64,000 nucleotides of DNA, from positions 2,129,731 to 2,193,730 of the forward strand of contig FJOG01000005.1 of NCBI GenBank assembly GCA_900073065.1, given 5' to 3'. The stretch is from Phialocephala subalpina (Eukaryota; Ascomycota; Leotiomycetes; Helotiales; Mollisiaceae). The translations under genes and the position numbers were made by a program. Positions 11,409 to 24,318 of this stretch are shown here, piece after piece; the stretch's first letter is position 1; the number at the start of each line of letters is the position of its first letter. Under the pieces are notes generated by a model. That model did not search any database. It saw nothing but the letters and a program-made list of their open reading frames with translations, and was not told the DNA's origin.

Positions 11409-11831
11409 ATGAAAACAGAATCCATAGCAGTATCCTCCCTCCTCCTCCTGTCTACAGCAAACGCAGCACCGCTTCCGAAAGCAGATCCCTCGCCTCCGCC
11501 ACAAGAGAACGTACCAACTCCCACCTCTCTCAACACCACCCACACCGCGACCTCATCGGCACCTTTCCTAACGCCCGTCACGCAACAAGACCTGAACGAT
11601 ATCTACGGTCCAGAAGAAGCCTTGAACTTGGCGACTGAAGAGCCTGCCTATCTAGGCCTCGAGCTCAGCACCAAGAGAGATGGTGTTGCTGTTGTACCAA
11701 AGGATAATGTTAAGGATGGCGATGAGGGCGGGCGGGAAATTGAGGAAAGACAGAATAACGGAGTAGCGCATCAGGGTGATAAGGGGGGACAGGGAGCTCC
11801 TAAGGGGAATGGAGGATGTGTGATTTTGTGA
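11409..11831 (+). CDS. Small secreted-looking protein ending in a CaaX box (CVIL)
   Basis: Single exon of 140 residues from the ATG at 11409. The first 19 or so residues form a typical signal peptide (MKTESIAVSSLLLLSTANA). The middle is Pro/Thr/Ser-rich with NTT glycosylation sequons. A Lys-Arg site (Kex2-like) lies in STKRDG, followed by a charged Gly-rich tail. The protein ends in GGCVIL, a perfect prenylation CaaX motif with Leu last (geranylgeranyl type). A signal peptide, a Kex2 site and CaaX together recall the hybrid (h-type) peptide pheromone precursors described in ascomycetes, but there are no repeated mature units here. It could equally be an ordinary small secreted protein with a chance C-terminus. 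Confidence 0.6.
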   Translation: MKTESIAVSSLLLLSTANAAPLPKADPSPPPQENVPTPTSLNTTHTATSSAPFLTPVTQQDLNDIYGPEEALNLATEEPAYLGLELSTKRDGVAVVPKDNVKDGDEGGREIEERQNNGVAHQGDKGGQGAPKGNGGCVIL

Positions 11832-12014
11832 TTGTTGAGTGTGGTAATGCTTGCTGGCAAGCTGACTCTGAGTGTTTGTGATAAGAAACGCAGGGTAGAG
11901 AAAGCTGTAGATGGCGTGGGAATCATGTATGGTTTTCTCAAGTATCAACAAATAATGAAAATGCTCTTTTGGACGCTCTCTTCCACCGAATATGATGCAT
12001 TTGAATTATCATGT

Positions 12015-12034
12015 CGTATAAGGCCGTATAAGGC
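12015..12034. repeat. Tandem 10-bp repeat
   Basis: Two perfect copies of cgtataaggc side by side in intergenic DNA. Confidence 0.85.
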
Positions 12035-13394
12035 GAGAGTGCGAGAAAGTGCAGAGAGTTAATCGACTGCTTCTTGGATTGTAGGGATGGCCCTGAAGTT
12101 TCGCTGAAATTGACTGATGGAGCAAAAAATGTGAACTACGCCTTGAAAGGCACTCTAAAAGCACCAAAACAGAACAACTTTATCGAGCGCTGTGAAAGCA
12201 ATTGCGTCTCCTGCTTCACTTCTATGATATTCAGGAGTTTCTGTAACTCGGTCGCACTTGCAGGATGAGGTGAGAAGGTTGAGGATGTCCGGTAGATAAT
12301 TAGTCATAAGATCGTCGTCTTTATACGAAGTCTTGTTCGCGTATTCGTATTGATATCCGAGAAACTGATATCCAAGTCCCTCGATGTTCCTTGCATCTTT
12401 CGTGTTCGTGGGGAAAAGAAGGAGAAGTGAAAATGCTGAGCTCCCTTCCTTGGAAAAGCATGATCTAGCGCCTTCCCCTTTGAGTCCAGTCAACTTGACT
12501 AGACCGAACGAGGTTATCCGGATAACCATCGTCCAATTTCTTCCTCTCTCTCCACGACTCAACTCCTCTTCCCCATCATCAACCTCCTGACTCTCCACTT
12601 CCGACAACCTCACGACGGCGTACCGCCGGCGCAATTACGGGACCAAGAGTGCGGATCTCCGTTGGGCCATGACAGCGGCTCTCCACAGCCCACGTAGGAT
12701 GGGGTTGAGATGGATTCGGCCACGGGCGGTGAAGTTCTGGTTCATCTTGTGTTCATGAGCTGTGGAGCGTGGTCAGACTGCTATCTCGAGTGGGGTTGTC
12801 TGCCATGCGTTCTGGAGGGATTGAGTTTTGAGGTTCCAACGTCCTGGTTATGGTTGAGAGGAGAGAGTTTCGAAACACACAGAAGCTACTGCGTTCTTAG
12901 CTATCAAAATGGTCGCGGGGAGACACCAGAAGAAATATGTGTTTCATCCTTAGTATTATATCTCATTTGTCCTCGAATTGTCTGCCACTGCAATCGGGAT
13001 CAGTCTTCCGCTCCCTTCGGTTCACTCTCCTCCGATGGGACATGTCTTCGGCAGCTTTCTCGGAAGAATTCCTGTCGTGCGTCATGCTCTGTTGAGGCGT
13101 CAGTTCATGGATAAACATTCTTGCCTCGCCCACGATGTACTGTAAGGTTAGCTTGGCGGGATACCGGCATCGTGAGCATCACGAATCGCCAGAACCCATG
13201 CTTCTTTCCTCGATGGCAGCCTGGCGGGTGTTTCTAACGACAGAAGGGGCTGAACTTCGGCACTCGTCCTGTTTCAATCCCTCCACCTCGTCGTCACTGG
13301 TCAATCCCAGCCTTGGTTCTGGGCGCTCGGGACCAAGAAAGTTCGCGACGGAGCGGGGTACGGAGAGGTCGGCCCTTCTCTCCTCACGTGCTTC

Positions 13395-13459
13395 CCCCAC
13401 TGCACCCCTTCCCCCAATCCCCGTTCTCCAGATCTCGCGGTCTCGGCTATCATCCCCAC
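13395..13459. promoter_or_regulatory. Candidate CreA (carbon repression) sites of the beta-glucosidase promoter
   Basis: CCCCAC occurs at 13395-13400 and 13454-13459, matching the reverse complement of the CreA consensus SYGGRG, 300-370 bp upstream of a secreted glycosidase start. CreA represses such genes on glucose. The match is short and the surroundings are C-rich, so chance is possible. Confidence 0.35.
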
Positions 13460-13689
13460 ACTTCGACCGACACCACGGGTCGGAAAGGGTAAACTTCGGG
13501 GAAGTCATGAAGGGTTCAAGTTTTTCACGTCTGGAGGTGCTTTCCAGGCTGATCTAAATCTTACAAAGATGGGATACCCTTTATCCACTGTAGATGACAA
13601 GGACCGACTCGGAGCGGGGAGGAGGATAGCGTCCACTATTGTTGGGAACGACGATGTCATGAAGGGCGGATGAGGGAATACCGGGAGAG

Positions 13690-13696
13690 TATAAAG
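13690..13696 (+). promoter_or_regulatory. TATA box of the beta-glucosidase gene
   Basis: TATAAAG lies 68-74 bp upstream of the ATG at 13764, a usual spacing for fungal genes with short leaders. Confidence 0.6.
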
Positions 13697-13763
13697 GGAT
13701 TGAGATGTCGCCTGCAGTGATGGAAGATCAGTGCAGACGCCGACAACATCCTCAGCCTTCAAG

Positions 13764-16371
13764 ATGCTTTCCTCACTTCTTTCTGTGGCAGCCCTGCTTT
13801 CTCCTGCATTCGCAGTGACCCAGGCAGCGAACACGACAATTCTTGGACCATATGGCTATGTACCACCAGTTTACCCATCGCGTATGTCCTCCAAATCCCA
13901 ATTTAATCTTTCACTGCTGACGTTCTCCAGCAAACACCACCGGCATCGGTTGGGAAGGTGCCTTGGCGAAAGCCAAAGCCTTCGTTGCTGAACTGACCCT
14001 GGAGGAGAAATCCACCATGGTTACCGGCTACCCAGGTCCCTGCGTCGGCAACATCATCGCAATCGAACGACTCGGCTTCCCAGGTCTCTGTCTTCAAGAT
14101 GGTCCACTTGCGATCCGAGTTGCCGACTATGCGAGTGTCTTCCCAGCAGGTGTATCCACTGCAGCATCATTCGATCGTGAATTGATGTATGAGCGTGGTC
14201 TTATGATGGGAGCGGAGTTCAAGGCGAAGGGCGCTCACATTGCTTTAGCGTGAGTGATGTTTGCGAACGTGAAGGGGTTGATACTGACAGTTTTTAGTCC
14301 TGTTGCTGGACCTCTTGGTAGATCAGCTTATGCTGGCAGGAATTGGGAAGGTTTCTCTCCCGATCCTTATCTCACCGGTGTGGCCATGGAAGTGAGTCGC
14401 CATTATTATGCGCCTGTTTAGTCCGTTCTTGGACTCGACCAGTCTCAGCTCTCCTTCACCCAAAATCCAGATGCTAATTGCTTACAGGAAACCATCACCG
14501 GCATGCAAAGCAATGGTCTCCAAGCCACCGCTAAGCATTGGGTAGCCTATGAGCAAGAAACTCAACGCAACCCAACCTACAGCGACACCATTGGCTTCGA
14601 CCTCCTCCAAGAATCCGTTTCATCCAACCTCGACGACCGTACCATGCATGAACTCTACATGTGGCCATTCGCCAACGCAGTCCGTGCCGGCGTCGCCAGC
14701 GTCATGTGCTCTTACAACCGAATCAACGGAACCTACGCCTGCGAAAACTCCAAATCGCTAAACGGTCTCCTCAAAGAAGAACTCGGCTTTCAAGGCTACA
14801 TCCAATCCGATTGGGGAGGAGTACACTCCGGCCTATCCTCCATCGAAGGAGGTCTCGACATGAACATGCCCGGCGGCCTCGGCCAATACGGCATGTATCT
14901 CGCTCCATTATCCTACTTCGGTGACAATGTCACCATCGCCGTCAACAACGGATCCCTCGACGTCTCTCGACTCGACGACATGGTCACTCGAATCATGACA
15001 CCATACTACTTCCTCGGCCAAGACACCGACTATCCTACCGTTGACCCCTCAGGCGCCGATCTGAACACCTTCTCTCCCCGCTCAACCTGGGTCACAAACT
15101 TCACTCTCACCGGCCCCTCCTCTCGCGATGTGAGAGCAAACCACTCATCCCTCATCCGAAAACTCGGCGCTGCATCCGCCGTCCTCCTCAAAAACACAAA
15201 CAATGCCCTCCCCCTCAAAGCCCCCAAATCTATCGCCGTCTTCGGAAACGACGCATCAGAAGATACCCAAGGATTCTACAACCAAGTGAACTGGGAATAC
15301 GGCACCATCCCCGTCGGTGGTGGTTCGGGAACTGGTCGCTTGACATACCTCGTTACTCCGTTGGAAGCCATCAAGCGTAAAGCTGCGGAAACAGGAGCTT
15401 TGGTACAGCAAGTTCTCAACAACACTTTGATCGCTTCTCAAACTTCCAGTGGAGGAAGTGATACCTTCGTTACCTCTGCTCTACTGATCCCTGCGCTTCC
15501 GGACGTCTGTCTCGTGTTCTTGAAAACGTATGCAGAGGAAGGCGCCGATCGCACATCTCTCGATTCAGATTGGAACGGAAACGAGGTCGTTGAGTCCGTT
15601 GCTTCATTCTGCAACAACACTGTTGTTATTACGCATTCATCTGGAATCAACAATCTCCCCTTCGCTTCCAACCCCAACGTTACAGCCATTCTAGCAGCTC
15701 ATTATCCCGGTCAAGAATCTGGCAACGCCGTTGTGGATATTCTTTACGGAGACGTCAATCCCTCCGCTAAACTTCCTTACACGATTGCGAATAGTGTGGA
15801 TGAATATAACGGTCTACCCACAACAGCAGTCAACTCCACGGATCCTTATGCATGGCAAGCCTGGTTCGAAGAGAAGCTCGAGATTGATTATCGCTATTTC
15901 GATGCGCAGAATATGGATGTTCTCTACGAATTCGGGTTCGGGTTGTCGTACACTACTTTCAAGCTCGCAGATCTTGCCATCGAACCCCTCTCGAGCGATA
16001 GCATCTCAGCTACAGCAGCACCAGCAACAACGATCCCAGGAGGAAATCCAGGCCTCTGGGAAGATCTGTATAACGTCACCGTTACACTCTCCAACACAGG
16101 CTCTCTCGCAGGTGCCGAAGTCCCGCAACTTTACCTCACATTCCCCGCCTCGACGCCTGAAGGCACACCCCCCAAACAACTCCGTGGATTCGAGAAAGTC
16201 TACTTGGAAGCTGGAGCGAGCTCGAGCGTCAGCTTCAGCTTGATGAGGAGAGATCTCAGCTACTGGGATATCATCAGCCAAGACTGGGTTGTGCCGAGTG
16301 GTGCGTTTAATGTCAGCGTGGGTTTCAGCTCGAGGGATTTGAAGGTTGCGGGGAGTTTGACTGTTTTGTGA
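13764..16371 (+). CDS. Secreted GH3 beta-glucosidase
   Basis: Four exons (13764-13881, 13931-14249, 14298-14391, 14488-16371) with matching phases give 804 residues, normal for the family. A signal peptide covers about 1-20. The GH3 N-terminal barrel contains LQDGPLAIR, the KHW..NEQ-type substrate loop ([13 protein letters not shown]) and the nucleophile loop QSDWGG with Asp285. The GH3 C-terminal domain follows (about 410-640), including the glycine-rich VFGNDA and [11 protein letters not shown] segments. A fibronectin-III-like domain (about 700-800) closes the protein. It should release glucose from cello-oligosaccharides or other beta-glucosides outside the cell. The long last exon contains no intron. 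Many N-glycosylation sequons fit secretion. Confidence 0.95.
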
Positions 16372-18585
16372 GTGATTGGGGGGAGGCATAATGAGGGGTA
16401 ATGAGTTACGATTCACGAATAGAACGGGAGGTATATAGGCTTAGAATGGCATGTATATGTGTAATATTTCAATCAAGGAAGACGTTCAAAAGCGCTCCCT
16501 TCCAGATTCAGTTCCATCTTCACAAACACCTTCCAAAGCTGGATATTCTTCCCTCTCAGCGCGTTGCTGTTTCTGCTACTTCAAATCCCATCATTCATTA
16601 TCCTGCATTGAACTAGTTAATCATCCAAAAGCCTCACATATCGCCTTCCTGCCATCAAGTCTACAATACGCATGCCGTTATGCTTAAATAGCACCATTCT
16701 CAAACCCCGCTCTCCAAAATCTCAAAAGCGTACACAAAAAAGCCATGCAGATTTCCAAAATCTCAACCACCGCCCCCAGCACAACCAATCTACAAGTACA
16801 CGCTTCAGATCACAACATCACAAATAAAATCAGGCCCCCAGCAACAACGACACTGATTCCGACCAGTTGTCCGGTACTTAGTCAAACTATGTTCCCAGCA
16901 CCGCGCATCCCATGTCCCTTGCCGCCTTGATGGGGCTCTGAGTCGGAGAGGGTGGGATGTGGGGTAAAGGTGTTGAAGGAAGAAGGGGTTACCGCGTGAG
17001 TTGAGAAGAGGAAGAAAAAGGGTATCAAAAGAAGAATGTTGAAGTTTGTTTTCACAATCACGAAGTTAAATCAAGTTTGAAATTAAGTTTAAAATTGCTT
17101 ATTCTCCGTACAAATATACAGGCTTGAAGTAATCAAACGCAACTTCTACGTATCTGTCAGAAGCGATTTTAGTACGTGTGTTGTAGAAAGCTCTGGAGAA
17201 GATATAAACAAACGAGGCCCGAGGGTGGGAGAGGATTTGTGAATGCATGCTGAAGTAGTTAGCTGTGAAATATGTTTGATTTTATACTGTATTTGAAATG
17301 TCCCTTCTATAGTTAATATTGAATTTCTAAACTAATGAAGCATTTTCATGGAATCAAAATCATGGTTGGTCAAGGGGAGGAAGCCTTGGAAGGACGCTAG
17401 TGTGAACAAAACGTCCTCCTTTGTCTATGGTTTCTCTTCTTCATCGCCTGCGGCAATTCCGATGCTCACATGGCGTGAGATGATGAGAGGTGAGGCTGTG
17501 AGAAACTTTTGTGAAAGAATTGCTGATGAGTCTTCTGGCGGAGGAGGAGGAGGAGCAAGGGAACAAAGCTGCTCTGTGGACGGAGGTGGGAGTGGGGATG
17601 CTATGGATTGAGAATCGTTGTCAAGTTCAGCTATTCATCGCCGCATCTTTCTTACCGGATAGAAAAGACTCGTCTTGACATGTATAAAGGGACCCTTTAG
17701 AGTTTCTGTCAAGTGGTTGTAGTCGTAGCATGATGTCTTTGATTTTTCATGGATGTGGGGACGATTGCTGTCAACACTTCAAACTTTTTTATAGATCATG
17801 AAATGTTCTTTTATTGGTACAGACATGTGATTGCTCATGAAACAAAGTTTGTTACAACACAAAAGGGCCTTTGTTCAAGCGTCTAACGTAAGAAGGGGAG
17901 CTTCCTTCTAGGCTATAGTGTGTCGTCGTCGTCTGACTCGTTAGTTTGTAGCTTGTTCTGATTAGAGGACGAGAGATATTTATACGAGATACAAAAGCTT
18001 TGAAGGAGGAAATTCCAATCGAAGCCGATTCAATAAAAATAGGAGCGCAAGCAACAAAGATGCTGAAGTGACTTGGGCCAAGGAAGTGGTGTCACGTGCC
18101 TTGATACTGGATGCCTTCGGATTTCATCTTGAATGCCAATGACTACGAAATATCAAATAAAACTTTGAACAGCTGTCCGAATCTCAGAGTTTGAGGATAC
18201 TAGTCAATGATCAGTATTGGAAACAGAAGACCTCTCCTTTCTTTCGCATGGCAAGGCAATTTAGGCGAACCCCTCCCCTTCACCCCACTCTTGGAATATT
18301 AACGAACGACTCGAGCTTATCTTTACAAAAAACGTGAGCCGATCAAGCTTGCGCCTCGGCCGACAACATGAGATACCCGATGTTGTGGCGAAAGTCAAAA
18401 TTGAGCAGCCCGACGGGCCCAGATGTAATGATACTCAATTGATGCAGTGTAATCGACAATCTTATCTCTCTTGGCAATGGCTCCCACCTTTGAGGCTCGG
18501 TTCATATACATGCACATTGCACTAGACCTTTCGAGATGCTCTCGAATTTCACTTTGGATTTCCAGGCTTCAAAAAACCCTGCAGG
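16372..18585. other. Long intergenic region, nothing recognised
   Basis: Moderately AT-rich, with only short open frames and no domain-like composition. It holds the 3' flank of the beta-glucosidase and the promoter of the NCS1 permease. Confidence 0.4.
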
Positions 18586-20526
18586 ATGGCGTCTGTTCGT
18601 CTGAGGACGCTGGGCAAGAAGCTGCAAGTTAAGGGTGATGAAGCTCAACATGAGAAAACGGATTCGTGGAGTAATCGAGATCTCATTCCTCTTCCACCAT
18701 CGAGGAGGACATGGGGAGCATTTCACTACTTTGGATATTGGGCCATCAGCTCGCTGAATGTCAGTAATTGGCAGACGCCAAATACTTACCTGAGTTTGTC
18801 ACCTTCCGACTCGCATTCCAAACGCAATTGCTGATTCAGTGATACAGCTCTGGGACTCTCAGTCGGGCAGTCAATCGCAGTGATCGTCATCTCAAGAGCT
18901 TTGATTGCATTATTCTCAACTCTCGTGGCATGGTGCGGGCTGAAATGGCACATTGGATTCACGATCCAGAATCGATACACCTGGGGAATGCGAGGGAGTT
19001 ACATACCCCTCCTCCAACGAATCCTGTTGAACTTCATCTGGACGGCTGTTCAATGTTGGAACGGCGGACGACTGGTAGCAGTTTGCATCACCGCAATCTG
19101 GCCCTCCTTCGCTACAATCGAGAATACCCTCCCCTCAAACATGCCAACAACAACCTACCAATTCGTCGGCTTCATCGTTTTCTGGACCCTCTCATTACCA
19201 TTCCTCTTCATTCGTCCCGAGAAATTCAAACTCCCGTTCCAAATCGTATCCGCGTACTGCGGCATCGGGATGATGTGCATGATGATCTGGTCTCTCTCGG
19301 TAGCGAAAGGTGTCGGTCCAGTATTCTCCGAGGGACAGAAGATTCCGGAGGAGAGTAGATGGAATGTGAGTTGGTTGATGATGAGTGGGATAAATCAGAT
19401 GCTGGGAGGAATTGCGGCGGGGATCACGAATGGGAGCGATTTCTCGAGGTATGCGAAGTCTCCCAAACATTATATTGGGGGATCGATTGCTTCGGTTTGG
19501 GTTGTTGGGACGTTGGTTAGTTTTGTTGGACTGGTTACGACGAGTGCGTGTCAGAAGATATATGGAGAGATTTATTGGAATCGTAAGTCCAAATCATTCA
19601 CCAAATTGAAGTAGGAGATTCTGACCTGGATATCCAGCTCCGGATCTGCTAATGGTAATGATGAACTCCGGCCAAGGATCTTCCAAAGCCCGAGCTGGAG
19701 TATTCTTCCTCTCCGCCGGCTTCGCATTAACAGCCATGTTCGAAAACATCTGCGGGAACGCAGTAGCAGGTGGCATCGACCTCGCAGGTCTCTTTCCCCG
19801 CTACATCGATATCCGTCGCGGCGCTCTCATGACATTCATCGCTTGTTGGGTCGTTCAACCTTGGCAGTTGATCAACAAAGCCGCGACGTTCATCACGGTA
19901 CTTTCTTCGTTTGCTGTCTTCCTGGCTCCTATGATCGGAGTCATGTGTACCGATTTCTTCTTGCTGCGGAAACAGAAGATTCAATTGAGTAATTTGTATA
20001 GGACGCACGATACTAGCTACTGGTAAGTGGTAATCGTATCATTTCCAGAAGAGGGGATTACTGACTCCTTGATTACCAGGTACTCTCATGGCGTGAATTG
20101 GAGAGTCATTCCCGCTTGGTTGGCAGGGTGGGCGCCGACGGTCGGAGGACTGATCTTGACAGTGAGGAAGAACACGACAGCGCCGAAGGGCTTATTCGAA
20201 CTTTATTATATGGCGTTCTTCTTTGGTGAGTCTTCGTCCTTCCCCTTCCCCTACGAAACTCGATGCTGAACTTTCGTGTAAAAGGCTTCTTCACAAGCGG
20301 CCTCCTCTTCTACATCACCATGCGACTCTTCCCCGTTCCAGGACTAGGAGAGTTCGACGACGTAGACTACTATGGTGCATTCACAGCCAAGGAAGCTGCA
20401 AAATTGGGAGTTATGCAACTTGAGGCTTCGGATGCTTCGTTGGAGGGAGTGGATCGTGTTGAGCCTTTGCAGGATGGGGAGAAGGGCCCGAAGACGGGGT
20501 ATATTGTTGCTGATGGGGTGTATTGA
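18586..20526 (+). CDS. NCS1-family permease (uracil/uridine/allantoin type)
   Basis: Five exons (18586-18793, 18848-19582, 19638-20022, 20080-20225, 20285-20526) splice in phase to 571 residues, the usual Fur/Dal4/Fui1 length. The first intron uses a GTTTGT donor and ends CTGATTCAGTGATACAG. About 12 membrane helices are visible. Family features include NVSNWQTPNTYL in helix 1, RYTWGMRGSYIP after helix 2, ITNGSDFSRYAK in the middle, and GGIDLAGLFPRYI in helix 8. The protein should be a plasma-membrane proton symporter for a nucleobase, nucleoside, allantoin or a related small heterocycle; the substrate is not decided by sequence. N- and C-termini are cytosolic. No pathway partner lies adjacent. 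Confidence 0.92.
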
Positions 20527-23500
20527 AGTGGATGCGATCGAGTGACGGAGTTGAAGAGTCGAGTTCCTGTTTGGACCAATCAGATTGGAGTGTTTGAGAG
20601 TGAGAGTGAGAATCTGGTGATTAGAAGGGAATTTTAGTAGATAGAAAGACAACTACTTACAAAGCGAATGCAGAATTCGCGCCTGGAATTCCATTGCTTT
20701 CCGTTCTCGCCTCGTGAGAGTGAGTCGAGCGACCCTCTTGATCAGACTGACTCGGTCTGTCAAGGCGGCTCTCCAAACGACAATGTTGCTGCTTACGAAC
20801 ATGGCTCTGTTGTCAAGAACGACACTCTCAGGCGTTCATCCCACACCTTCATTGCGACTTCCTGCCTCGAAATCCTACCCCGCGCCACGTGACGCTACCC
20901 CCTTATCTCAAACGAAGCGACCCCTCACCTCATATGGGATCATTCTCTCACACTCAATCTTTTCCATCATTCCCCATATACTATACTCCCATAAGATTTG
21001 TCGCCAAGGGGAATAGATGGTTCTCCGCGTGTTCCAGCCCGTGATGCTAATTGGTTTTCTGTTCCAAGGAACTGAGAAGAGGTCAGGATATCTGTACCCC
21101 ATGCGGGAGCGGGTGGTCCGCGATTATAATTCATAGGTCGTAGCTTGGGTAGCGTCCACGGGATGGAATGTGGAGGTTGAAAGAGGGCATACACTGGGGC
21201 TTGATAGTAGGGATGAGAAGATAGCTGGCCCCGTGTGACCTGAGGGAGGCCGAACCACCCCGCTGGATGCGGACGGGAGCGCTCACATGGCTACTAGGGA
21301 CGGCTTGAGATTAATATCGGAGCTGACTGAGCGATGATAGAATTGCTGATGTGAGGTATGATAAGCAGAATCCTTAAGGAAGAATGCAATATGGGGAAGC
21401 GGGGTGAGGCGTAGAATATAGTAAAGTTCGGATATAAGAGAATGTGGCACCACTGTCGCTATCTTTGAACAGACAATTAATGGTTTTATAGACATCATTA
21501 CCAGATGTTAAGAATTCCGGTCTCCGCGGTCTGGTCTCAGCATTCTCGAAAGATGAGGTATGGTGGAGGAATGCTTGAAATGATGACGCCTGAGAATCTG
21601 GCGGTTACAGAATAATATCTTGCGATGCTATGAACCTTCATGTCGCATCTCGGGGTACGATATTGGTTGAGGAGAGAATTCGAAATGCTCGGAGGCGCTG
21701 ATGCAATGGAAAATCAATCGCGTGGACGCCGCAAGGATTGATGCATGTGTGCTGCTAGTCCATACCATACTCGGTGACCATTTGGGACAATGTCACTTCC
21801 TGATACTAGTCTAAGAGGACCATCTTCATCATAAATCTCTCATGATCGAGGGCAATATGCGATCGGGGGATGGAGACGCGAAGTGAAAGAAAGGGGAAAT
21901 TATGATCACGTGCATGTAGCCGACAACTCAACTGTAGACTCTGTAGTGTTTGCTGATTGAAAAATGGGATGGCTAAACATTGAATGATAAACTAGACACC
22001 TATGTGCATCCAAAGTGGGGAGAAGGCACGATTTGGCTAGTATTTCTAGATGGCTACATGAAGCTCATTCTAGAGATCACAAACGGTGCCATTAACTTGA
22101 GCATCTTAGGAGGAAGGTCAAGACTGCTCATCTCCAAGACGTATTACTACTTACTCAGTGATTAGAAACCATCTTCCAACTGTTCATGGAATTAATTAGA
22201 ACACCAGACGCCATTAATAATAAGCTGCTCACGAGGATAAACGCTGAGAGAAAGATCCCAAGTTTCCACGAATGGGAACACTTCCACAATCCGGGTCTCC
22301 AAGACAGGAAATGCGACTACTATAACGAAGATATGATGCGATCTTGAAAGATAATTGTACACAGAACAGAATATAGCTCGATTTGAATGAGTAAGATATG
22401 TTTCATTCAGCCTGGGAGCAAGCTATGTCAGATGATGCGCATCTCAATATCCCAAATACCTTGAAATGACCTGATCGCTAACTCGAATATGAAGCAGGAT
22501 ACCAACACAATGAATGAACCCGTGGGACAAGTAGTGTCTTTGGCATCGACGCGTCGACATTTTGATTGATGGACCGTTTGATCTTAACCTCTCCGTCTCG
22601 ACTTTCGGTACGCTAGTCAAGCCTCTTCATCAAAACCACGTTGGAGATCATACTTTCGTGGGTGTATGCATGTACAGCACTGTACATATGTAAATCATAC
22701 CGGCATATATGCTCGCAAAGGCGGCCAGACAAAACTTCTTGCTGGACGTACCTGTACATCTGATGGGCTAATGATATATTAAAAAGCATCGTGCTATTGC
22801 CGTTCTTCTGCGGGGGAACGCATAGTAAAAAGCCAATATCAAACAGTGTGGATTGTGGGGGAAATTCAATGCGGGCCTCAATTTAAGGATCTTCAAGGTC
22901 TAGAGCAAGCACATGACAATACTGACCGACTTGGAGAGGATAATTATTCCGCCAGCGAGGTATAGTCCATCCTCTCCACCCGTGAGGTGGATGAGCGATA
23001 TCATTCTTGCAAAATGGCAAGAGGTTGTAAGTGGTTGCTGGTCTGCCGACCATTCCCCTTCTGGCAACCGGAAACAACCCCTCCGTGCCCAACTGGGAGG
23101 GAACGAAGCTTCCGCGTTTTTCAACAGCCCGAAAATTCCACCATGACCAGTAAAATCTGGTGTTGATGTTGAGGCATACTCGGTTGCTCGTGTGGTGGAG
23201 TTCGTGGATCTTAGGTCGCATTCGAAGCCAGATGTGGCTGCATTGGAGGTTTTCCATTGCTGAGAACGGCCCATCTGAACCACCGGTGGTTACCACGCCC
23301 TGGGACTCGGCCAGGCTTTCCGAGAAACGCTCGCTGCAGGTACCTTTTGGGAGGATCAGGCCCTGAATGGACAGAACCGCCTGCTGGAAAGGCTTGGTGT
23401 TTCCTGGATTGGGACACTGGTTGGCGATTGCAGCGCCTGAACGAGGACCCCAGTTAGTTCAGTTGCCTCTTTACCCACTATCCGGTTGATATCTCACCGA

Positions 23501-24318
23501 ACTGTCAAGCCTGCAGCATGATCTATCATCCTTGTAGCCGGCATCGTCCGTACCTCATCGCGTAAAAGTTAGTATTCTGTTGCGGATGGAAGTATATCGA
23601 GAGAGAATTGGACATGTTGTGGGGGGAGGAAGGTGTCGTGGACGCGGCTGCCGAAACATAAAAGTTTCCCCGCCAAAGATAGACGCAGCCCAAATTGGCA
23701 CGCCTACCAACTTCAACAACTTCCACCCGACCCGTATGACCTTCTCGATACCATGCAACGAATGCGCTGTTTCGTAAGACGGCCCTCGAACACCATGCCC
23801 TTTTTCACCTGCGTCATACGCCATGGTCTGCTTGAAGCAGCGTCCCTGAGACCCAGGACGGATTTGCTTGGCTCCTCGATATCCACCAGCACCATACCCC
23901 CGCCGCATACACGCAGAACTAGACGACCTTCCTCCTTGCTTATCCCACCTTGAATCGCCTCCGCCCTGGAGCTTAACATAGTGTGATGGCACGTTAACTA
24001 TCTATCGACTACGGGACCGAGACCCCGCAGCTAGAAACGTACCCCTATTCTGGCGCTCCGTTATTCGAAGGAAGGTTCACATAAGAGTCGGGGAGGATTG
24101 GTGGCTTTCTGCATCCATCACAAGAGACCAGGGAATAAGTCTGATACTCACCATCAAGCAGAACCTCTCCTGCGCATCACCTGCAGCTCCTCATCCAATC
24201 CCATGATACATTCCTCGAAAGACCTCCGAACAGCACGAATACATATACCGGCGAGATGCGGACAGACCACGCCTTCTCCTCGAACCCTCAATCTCAACCC
24301 TCCACCGCTCCTACCAAT
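20527..24318. other. 3.8-kb intergenic region without supported genes
   Basis: The largest gene-free stretch in the left half. Open frames on the minus strand (23296-22883, 23992-23555) overlap one another in different frames and have no recognisable domain. A CACGTG box lies at 20886-20891. Base composition is ordinary, unlike the AT-rich blocks further right. Confidence 0.4.

Larger units (their letters stand above)
11832..13763. other. Long intergenic region upstream of the beta-glucosidase
   Basis: No supported gene. The open minus-strand frame 12634-12155 has no domain-like features. The region includes a tandem 10-bp repeat (12015-12034) and, near its right end, C-rich stretches with CreA-like sites and a TATA box belonging to the beta-glucosidase promoter. 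Confidence 0.4.

Noticed and set aside
22883..23296. Minus-strand frames of 127-137 codons
   Set aside because: Two frames overlap without domain-like composition or splice support; probably chance.
23555..23992. Minus-strand frame of 145 codons
   Set aside because: A competing frame over the same bases looks equally coding-like and neither has a recognisable domain.
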